The notes beneath the pieces are model-generated. The model saw nothing but the letters and a program-made list of their open reading frames with translations, was not told the DNA's origin and made no database searches. A stretch of DNA of 44,891 nucleotides from Cryobacterium sp. Y29 (lineage in GTDB: Bacteria > Actinomycetota > Actinomycetes > Actinomycetales > Microbacteriaceae), in contig NZ_PJJN01000022.1 of NCBI RefSeq assembly GCF_002929825.1, positions 1 to 44,891 of the forward strand, written 5' to 3'. Below, piece by piece: positions 39,986 through 44,891 of the stretch. The position numbers and the translations under genes were made by a program. Each line of letters begins with the position of its first letter. The stretch's first letter is position 1.

Positions 39986-41158
39986 ATGGCAGTGTGGGAC
40001 AACCTAACGGGACAGGCCGACGCGATCGCCATCTTTCGGGCAGCGGCCCAGCGGGCACCGTCCGGTACCGGTTCCGTCACGGCCGAATCGTCTTCCATGA
40101 CGCACGCCTGGCTCATCACCGGCCCGCCGGGTTCCGGTCGCTCCAATCTTGCCTTTGCTTTTGCGGCGGCACTGCTGAGCCCCGGTACCCCCGACGGCGA
40201 CCTTGCGGCGGCCCGCCAGGTCGACGCGCGCACCCACCCCGACCTCAGCGTGCTCAGTACTGAGGGCGTCATCATCCCGATGAAGACCGTCAAGGAGGCC
40301 GTCGCCCGCTCACAGTACTCGCCGTCGGTCGGTCGGTACCGGGTCGTCGTCGTCGAAGATGCCGACCGCATGGTGGAGCGCACATCGAACGTGCTCCTCA
40401 AGGCCCTTGAAGAACCACCCGAGCGCACGGTGTGGATTTTGTGCGCGCCGAGCGAGGCAGACTTACTTCCCACTATTCGATCCCGCGTGCGCACCGTGCG
40501 CCTGCGCGTTCCGAGTGTTGCCGATGTCGCCGACCTGCTCGTGCGCCGCAATGGAGTCGACCCGGCCATTGCAGAGCTCAGTGCCCGGCTCGCCCAAAGC
40601 CACATCGGCATGGCCCGGCGGCTTGCCACCAATGCGGATGCGCGGGCACGACGTGAGGAGACCCTGCGCGCGGCCCTCGGTATCCGCTCGGTGTCGTCGG
40701 CCGTCAATACGGCCGCCCGGTTGCTCGCGATCGCGGGTGACGACGCGAAGGCGATCACCCTCGAGCTGGATGCCGCGGAGCGCGACGGAATGCTGCGCTC
40801 GCTCGGAATTGAAACGGGGCAGTCCGTACCGCCGGGGCTGCGCGGCCAGATCAAGGATCTCGAAGACGACCAGAAGCGGCGGGCGAAACGCAGCCTGCAT
40901 GACGGCATCGACCGCATTCTGGTTGACCTTGCTTCGTTGTACCGGGACATCTGTATGGTGCAGCTGGGCCGGGAACAAGCGGTGATCAACCGTGAGTTGC
41001 TCGCCGAGCTGCGTACGGCGAGTGTGGCCAGCGCTCCAGCAGCTACGGTCGCCACGATGGACGCGATTGCTGTGGCACGCCAGCGTATTCAATCCAACGT
41101 CGCCCCGGCCCTCGCCCTCGAGGCAATGCTCGTCTCGGCGATCCGTCGCCCGCAGTGA
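39986..41158 (+). CDS. holB: DNA polymerase III subunit delta'
   Basis: A 390-residue clamp-loader AAA+ subunit. The N-terminus MAVWDNLTGQADAI is typical of actinobacterial delta', followed by the nucleotide-loop remnant GPPGSGRSN. The sensor/motor segment VVVVEDADRMVERTSNVLLKALEEPPERTVWIL is the family hallmark. No zinc-binding Cys cluster is seen, consistent with delta' of this group. From memory, delta' (Rv3644c) is also near topA in mycobacteria. It is separate from tmk by 134 bases and two hairpins. Confidence 0.93.
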   Translation: MAVWDNLTGQADAIAIFRAAAQRAPSGTGSVTAESSSMTHAWLITGPPGSGRSNLAFAFAAALLSPGTPDGDLAAARQVDARTHPDLSVLSTEGVIIPMKTVKEAVARSQYSPSVGRYRVVVVEDADRMVERTSNVLLKALEEPPERTVWILCAPSEADLLPTIRSRVRTVRLRVPSVADVADLLVRRNGVDPAIAELSARLAQSHIGMARRLATNADARARREETLRAALGIRSVSSAVNTAARLLAIAGDDAKAITLELDAAERDGMLRSLGIETGQSVPPGLRGQIKDLEDDQKRRAKRSLHDGIDRILVDLASLYRDICMVQLGREQAVINRELLAELRTASVASAPAATVATMDAIAVARQRIQSNVAPALALEAMLVSAIRRPQ

Positions 41159-41191
41159 CCTCACCCGCAGTGACCTCACCCGCAGTCACTC
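41152..41191 (+). repeat. 15-bp direct repeat at the holB stop
   Basis: CGCAGTGACCTCACC occurs twice in tandem and a third, partial copy follows; the first copy contains the holB stop codon. The run may be a slippage product. Confidence 0.65.
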
Positions 41192-41251
41192 CCAGCCGCT
41201 TTCGGTAGCCTGAACCGCAGCATCCGCTTCACGCTATGAAAGAGGAACACG

Positions 41252-42787
41252 TTGAACCGACGCAATCGCGCTACCAGCATCGCGGCCGCAGCCCTGGCCC
41301 TCACACTCGTTCTCAGCGGATGCACCACCCTCTTCGCGACAAATTCCGCACCCACCAAATCCACCCCCACCGGCGAGCAGGTAACGGACAACCTCGATCC
41401 GTTCTACAGCCAGGTGTTGCAGTGGAAGAACTGTGGCGAGAACCTGCAGTGCACCGAGGCCACTGCGCCGCTCGACTACACCGACCCGGCCGCCGGGGAT
41501 ATATCGCTCGCCCTGGTACGTCACGTCGCCACCGGCAACGAGCGGATCGGCTCGCTGTTGGTGAATCCGGGCGGGCCCGGTGGTTCCGGATATGACTTCG
41601 TCAAGGATTCTCTCGACTATGCGACCGACGCCACCCTGCAGGCGAGCTTTGACATCGTGGGTTTCGACCCCCGCGGCGTCGGGCGCTCCTCGGCGGTCTC
41701 CTGTTATGACTCCGCGGCGATGGATGAGTATGTCTACGGCTTGACGACCGCAGAGCGCGGCACGGATGCCTGGATTGCCGAGCTCACGGCCTCCTCCGAC
41801 GCCTTCGCGGCGGCATGTGCCCAGCAGACCGGGCCGCTGCTCGGAACGGTCGACACGAAGAGCGCCGCCCGCGACCTGGACCTGCTGCGCGCGGTGCTTG
41901 GCGATACCCACCTGAACTATCTCGGTTATTCCTATGGCACCTTTCTCGGCGCCACCTATGCCGAACTCTTTCCCGAGAAGGTCGGCCGTCTCGTGCTTGA
42001 CGGGGCCGTCGACCCGTCGACCAGCAATTTCGAGGTGACCAAGACCCAGGCGGTGGGTTTCGAAAATGCCCTGCGTGCCTACCTCACTGACTGTCTCGCG
42101 GGCAAAGACTGCCCCTTCCGAGGAAGCGTAGACAGCGCGATGACGACGATCGGCGCATTGCTGAATTCGGTGGACGCGAGCCCCATCACCGCCAAGGACG
42201 GCCGTCAACTCGGCGGAAACGCGCTCCTCACGGCGATCATCTACCCGCTCTACCAGGCCACAGCGTGGCCACAACTGAGCACCATGTTGGATACCGTGCT
42301 GCACGGCAGCGCCGAGGCCGCGTTTCAATTCGCGGATGCCTACAACGGCCGCGACGCCGACGGCAAGTACACCGACAACTCGACCGAATCGTTCATGGCC
42401 ATCAACTGCATCGACTATCCGTACAACGCCGACCCGACCGTGATGCGCGCCCAGGCCGCCGAACTCGAAGCCGCGGCCCCGGTGATCGGCCCGTTCATGA
42501 GCTTCGGCGACATCGGCTGCGCCGATTGGCCCTATAAGTTCACCGGCGAACGCACCGAGATTCACGCGTCCGGGGCGGCACCCATTCTGGTTGTCGGCAC
42601 CACCAACGATCCGGCAACCCCGTACGTCTGGGCGCAGCAGCTGGCCGAACAGCTCGACAGTGGCAGCCTGGTGACCTATACGGGGGAGGGGCACACCGCC
42701 TACAACAAGTCGAATTCCTGCGTGAACGATGCCGTTGACTCCTATCTTGTCGACGGCATCGTGCCGGCGTCCGACCCGCAGTGCTGA
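41252..42787 (+). CDS. TAP-like alpha/beta hydrolase lipoprotein
   Basis: A 511-residue secreted hydrolase of the tripeptidyl-aminopeptidase/SlpD type common in actinobacteria. Residues 1-24 are a lipoprotein signal with lipobox LSGC (Cys24). NPGGPGGSG supplies the oxyanion hole, GFDPRGVGRS follows, YLGYSYGTFLG is the nucleophile elbow, ILVVGTTNDPATPY holds the catalytic Asp and TGEGHTAY the catalytic His. It should cleave peptides outside the cell. A TTG start is used because AGAGGAA lies six bases upstream and no other start keeps the signal peptide. It is monocistronic. Confidence 0.9.
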   Translation: MNRRNRATSIAAAALALTLVLSGCTTLFATNSAPTKSTPTGEQVTDNLDPFYSQVLQWKNCGENLQCTEATAPLDYTDPAAGDISLALVRHVATGNERIGSLLVNPGGPGGSGYDFVKDSLDYATDATLQASFDIVGFDPRGVGRSSAVSCYDSAAMDEYVYGLTTAERGTDAWIAELTASSDAFAAACAQQTGPLLGTVDTKSAARDLDLLRAVLGDTHLNYLGYSYGTFLGATYAELFPEKVGRLVLDGAVDPSTSNFEVTKTQAVGFENALRAYLTDCLAGKDCPFRGSVDSAMTTIGALLNSVDASPITAKDGRQLGGNALLTAIIYPLYQATAWPQLSTMLDTVLHGSAEAAFQFADAYNGRDADGKYTDNSTESFMAINCIDYPYNADPTVMRAQAAELEAAAPVIGPFMSFGDIGCADWPYKFTGERTEIHASGAAPILVVGTTNDPATPYVWAQQLAEQLDSGSLVTYTGEGHTAYNKSNSCVNDAVDSYLVDGIVPASDPQC

Positions 42788-43266
42788 CCCGAGCAGATTT
42801 GCGTGCTGTGAAATAACTGAAGCATGTCGATCGAAACTGAAGTGCCCCGACAGCCACGTGCTGGCCGACCGGTCGGTGTTGCTCTCCCCGCGTTTGCAGT
42901 GCACGGGCGCAGACCGGGAGATCCTCAGCAGCGCCGCTCGGTCATGAAGGAAAACGTCTACCTCTTCGCATGCGAACGGCTACTCTGCGCGACGTCAAAG
43001 ACCGCGTACAGCAGACCAGCGAGCGACGCTGTACGGCGGATTCGCCGGCTCTCGCCCAGGATCAGGCCGAGCGGCATTAGCGCGCCCTGGTGTTAGCCCC
43101 GTGGCCGCCATCCGTCATGCTTGGCAGTGCTGGTCTGCGGGCGCTGGAGTGAGCCCGCTGTCGGACCACGTGGATGCGTCATTCCCCGACGTGTACAGAA
43201 TCACCTGCAGAAACGACTAGGCTTGGCTGCTGTGTCACCGAGTGCCTTATGGGGCGTTCTGGTAAC
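42788..43266. other. 479-bp gene-poor stretch before tRNA-Thr
   Basis: No gene is supported. The longest open frame (about 90 codons from 42824) is Arg-rich with no recognisable fold and looks fortuitous. A CCGACCGGTCGG palindrome lies near 42867. The stretch could hold the end of the lipoprotein transcript and the tRNA promoter. Confidence 0.5.
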
Positions 43267-43342
43267 GCCGCCTTAGCTCAGTTGGTAGAGCATCTCACTC
43301 GTAATGAGAAGGTCGTCAGTTCGATTCTGACAGGCGGCTCCA
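43267..43342 (+). tRNA. tRNA-Thr (anticodon CGT)
   Basis: A 76-base cloverleaf: acceptor GCCGCCT with AGGCGGC, D arm GCTCAGTTGGTAGAGC, anticodon arm TCTCA/TGAGA with loop CTCGTAA giving CGT, and T arm with GTTCGATTC. The 3' CCA (43340-43342) is encoded, unlike the tRNA-Pro. An integrase remnant lies 38 bases downstream. Confidence 0.95.
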
Positions 43343-43379
43343 CTGAAACTCTCGGTCGGAATCAGTTTCCGAAGCCGTG

Positions 43380-43595
43380 TTAGCGGTATGTTTGTCCGAA
43401 TTTGCCACATTTGGCCACATCTGTTTGAAGTGCTCGGTTATTGAGGGTGTCTGCAGCGGCGTATAAATCTTCTTCGAAGAGGTCGCTGGAAACATTCGAA
43501 GTCATGGCTGCGGAGGCATGTGCGAGCATCCGCTGCACCGACAAAACGCTCGCGCCCGACGAAATCGGCAGGGACGCCGCGGTGAGTGCGGGGTG
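43380..43595 (-). pseudogene. Tyrosine recombinase (integrase) C-terminal remnant
   Basis: About 70 residues match the catalytic C-terminus of phage-type integrases: HPALTAASLPISSGASVLSV and QRMLAHASAAMT correspond to the usual HDLRHTAASL...G.A...VQ.MLGHASAAMT. The conserved Arg of the HxLRH box is missing and the nucleophilic Tyr, normally in an (A/D)TYADLF segment, is replaced in SNVSSDLF. The rest of the enzyme is absent; upstream codons in the same frame do not look like integrase. The product cannot be active. Confidence 0.82.
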
Positions 43596-43730
43596 AGCGC
43601 CGACAAGTTTAGATGACGGCTCCGGAGCTCCGCCACGGCGGCCGTGAATGTTCGACGCCGGAAGTTCCAATTGGTGGATTCTTAAGATGGCCAAGCGTTC
43701 AATCCTTCCCCTGGCTGAAGAAAGAGTTCC

Positions 43731-43760
43731 TTGGCAGTACCGTTTCGGTATCGGTTATCT
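43731..43760 (+). promoter_or_regulatory. Promoter with palindromic spacer
   Basis: TTGGCA (43731-43736) and TTATCT (43755-43760) are 18 bases apart. The spacer contains TACCG-TTT-CGGTA (43738-43750). The GTG of the next gene lies six bases after the -10, so transcription should begin at or beside the start codon. Confidence 0.55.
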
Positions 43761-43766
43761 TGGACC

Positions 43767-43940
43767 GTGACTATCGGTCTGATTTCGGGAAAGCAGGCTA
43801 TTTCTCGACTTAATACAAAGTTGCAGTTGATGTCCAAGCCGACAGTGAGCGCTCGAAAACTCGCTTCCAAAATCTCGACTCATACGATGCCCGCTGAGAT
43901 GCGACATGTACTCATTGAAATAGAAAATCGGCTCCGGTAA
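43767..43940 (+). CDS. Small hypothetical protein, probably leaderless
   Basis: A 57-residue basic protein (starting VTIGLISGKQAISRLNTKLQ) with a helix-rich, Lys/Arg-bearing C-terminal half (PAEMRHVLIEIENRLR). No domain is recognised. The GTG start sits six bases after a good -10 with no Shine-Dalgarno, the pattern of a leaderless actinobacterial gene. Lower GC than the surroundings. It could be a small regulator or excisionase-like protein of the former element, which is speculation. Confidence 0.5.
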   Translation: MTIGLISGKQAISRLNTKLQLMSKPTVSARKLASKISTHTMPAEMRHVLIEIENRLR

Positions 43941-44046
43941 TTTGACGGGCGCCCGGTGTCCCCACCCAGGCCGTATCGCCATCGCGTAATCTCCACCGGC
44001 CGTCCTCAAGTGTGACGGCGGATACACGCCTGTCATAGTCGCCTGC

Positions 44047-44391
44047 ATGGTGAAAACAGGTGCCCGCGTTAATGTCCTTAGAGTCGTTCTGCGAGACCTT
44101 GTACGCGTGGAGCTGGCAAGAAAGCCGCTGGCCCCTAGAATTCTGACCTTGGTGGCGGCGACTGCGGGGTCTGTGATGGACCTGTACCGCGAACGCGGTG
44201 GGATCCAGGACGCACCGAAGCTAGCTCCAGGTGGCTACGATGTTGCCTGCGCCGATGGACTGCGTCTTGTGCTCGACGAAGACATGCACTTTCATCGGTC
44301 TCGCGCGACCCTTGGTACGCCGTGGGCAGATGTGCTTCCCTGGACTGCGCCCGCCACTCCGCCCTCCGGGGGGGGGCGGGACCGGAAGTAA
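44047..44391 (+). CDS. Hypothetical protein
   Basis: A 114-residue open frame. A CATAGT (44034-44039) lies seven bases before the ATG and a GTGACG lies 16 bases ahead of that, so it may also be leaderless. The first half is basic and hydrophobic, the second contains a His/Asp/Trp-bearing stretch and a Pro/Gly-rich end. No family is recognised, and a chance frame cannot be excluded. Confidence 0.4.
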   Translation: MVKTGARVNVLRVVLRDLVRVELARKPLAPRILTLVAATAGSVMDLYRERGGIQDAPKLAPGGYDVACADGLRLVLDEDMHFHRSRATLGTPWADVLPWTAPATPPSGGGRDRK

Positions 44392-44499
44392 GCGGTGAAC
44401 GACCCCCTCAGCAGAGCGAATGTTTGGCAACGGTAACCCAGACGGGGTCTTGGCGGGCCGGGAGCGCCGAGATGGAAACAATGAGCGTTGTACGACGCG

Positions 44500-44655
44500 A
44501 TGAAGGACGCAACCGCGGCGGACGACCTTGTGACGCTAGATAGGCTCTCGATCTACGACCTTGTGAACGGACACACGCTCAATGAGGTGATTTATGGACG
44601 CGCGACCGTCGAGCCTGAAGTGATTGAAGAACGAGTAGCGCGACGGAGAGCGTGA
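44500..44655 (+). CDS. Small acidic/basic hypothetical protein
   Basis: A 51-residue frame with an acidic first half (DATAADDLVTLDRLSIYDLV) and an Arg-rich end (EERVARRRA). A TTGTAC lies six bases before the ATG. It may be a helix-rich DNA-binding or antitoxin-like peptide, but no family is recognised. Confidence 0.35.
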   Translation: MKDATAADDLVTLDRLSIYDLVNGHTLNEVIYGRATVEPEVIEERVARRRA

Positions 44656-44718
44656 GCTATTTCAGGACTGCTTTACGTGCGCTGTCCACGGTTGCGCGTC
44701 CACTTGGGGTGGACCCCA

Positions 44719-44891
44719 ACTAGGCGTCAGGCGTACTTGTCGTAACCCACAGGGCACAGCAGACAGCCAATACGCTTTTGCAGGTTGACGCCGACAAACC
44801 ACAGTTCCAGGACATCAATGTTCGCAAGGCATTCTTCATGGCCATTGACGTGGAGCTGCAGAAGAAGGTCGTGTGGAACGGTCTGAACTAC
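44719..44891 (+). pseudogene. 5'-truncated solute-binding protein family 5 fragment
   Basis: An open frame from just after a TAG at about 44719 to the window end reads ANTLLQVDADKPQFQDINVR then KAFFMAIDVELQKKVVWNG, matching an internal conserved block of family-5 peptide/nickel solute-binding proteins (the PFDDVRVRKAF..AID region). The signal peptide and first several hundred residues are missing and no start codon with context is present. It is either a pseudogene or the end of a rearranged gene; the right end is cut by the window. Confidence 0.6.

Larger units (their letters stand above)
43343..44891. mobile_element. Decayed integrated element at tRNA-Thr
   Basis: The region after the tRNA contains an integrase C-terminal remnant facing the tRNA, small ORFs with no native-looking counterparts, lower GC near 43680-43960, and a truncated transporter-protein fragment. 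This is the layout of an integrative element or prophage that once used the tRNA 3' end as its attachment site and has since eroded. No second copy of the tRNA 3' end is seen before the window ends, so the right boundary is unknown. Confidence 0.55.

Noticed and set aside
42824..43096. 90-codon frame before tRNA-Thr
   Set aside because: Arg-rich, no Shine-Dalgarno, no family resemblance; most likely chance.
44472..44543. Short frame overlapping the 51-residue ORF
   Set aside because: Arg-rich, overlaps a better-looking frame and has no supporting signals.

Overview
The window is about 45 kb of high-GC chromosomal DNA. Its gene content points to an actinobacterium, most likely of the family Microbacteriaceae. 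The evidence is the frequent GTG and TTG starts, four-base stop/start overlaps, a TopA with a Lys/Ala-rich tail, a PonA-type penicillin-binding protein with PASTA domains, an actinobacterial Tad pilus locus and a 6C small RNA. The family call is inference from style; nothing here names the species.

Region 1 (1-23.9 kb) is a large exopolysaccharide or cell-wall glycopolymer locus. It holds membrane acyltransferases, a lipoprotein esterase, a Wzz/BY-kinase-like chain-length protein, an Alg14/Alg13-type fused glycosyltransferase, two stand-alone polysaccharide pyruvyl transferases plus a third fused to a Wzx-type flippase, four further glycosyltransferases, a Wzy/O-antigen-ligase-like polymerase and a hexapeptide acetyltransferase. 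It also holds a YdcF-like protein, a Tat-exported alpha/beta hydrolase and a VanZ-family protein. Two paralogous secreted beta-helix proteins sit in the middle. Three short operons can be traced by stop/start overlaps: a forward one (3.8-7.1 kb), a reverse one (11.4-18.6 kb) and a reverse one (20.8-23.9 kb). Together they suggest Wzx/Wzy-type synthesis of a pyruvylated and acylated polymer. No priming sugar-phosphate transferase was recognised in the window.

Region 2 (23.98-41.2 kb) is conserved backbone: tRNA-Pro(CGG) with its terminator, a metallophosphoesterase coupled to PonA, a small DUF4177-like gene plus a RidA gene, an acyltransferase, acetyl-CoA synthetase, the 6C RNA, a tad pilus operon (tadA, tadB/C, Flp-like pilin, TadE-like, TadG-like), topA, tmk and holB. 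From memory, this order parallels Mycobacterium tuberculosis Rv3683 back to Rv3644c, including the 6C RNA beside the tad ATPase. The CpaE-like gene, DEAD-box helicase, cspA, whiB4 and ArsA-type genes of that neighbourhood are absent here.

Region 3 (41.25-44.9 kb) starts with a TAP-like lipoprotein hydrolase. A gene-poor stretch and tRNA-Thr(CGT) follow, then a decaying island: an integrase C-terminal remnant that has lost its catalytic Arg and Tyr, a small apparently leaderless gene, weak small ORFs, and a 5'-truncated solute-binding-protein fragment running off the window end.

The best candidates for something new are the flippase/pyruvyl-transferase fusion, a perfect palindrome abutting the 6C promoter, an 87-bp composite inverted repeat beside acs, a leaderless island gene with a palindrome inside its promoter, the duplicated beta-helix proteins, and a run of in-frame nonamer minisatellites at gene ends.
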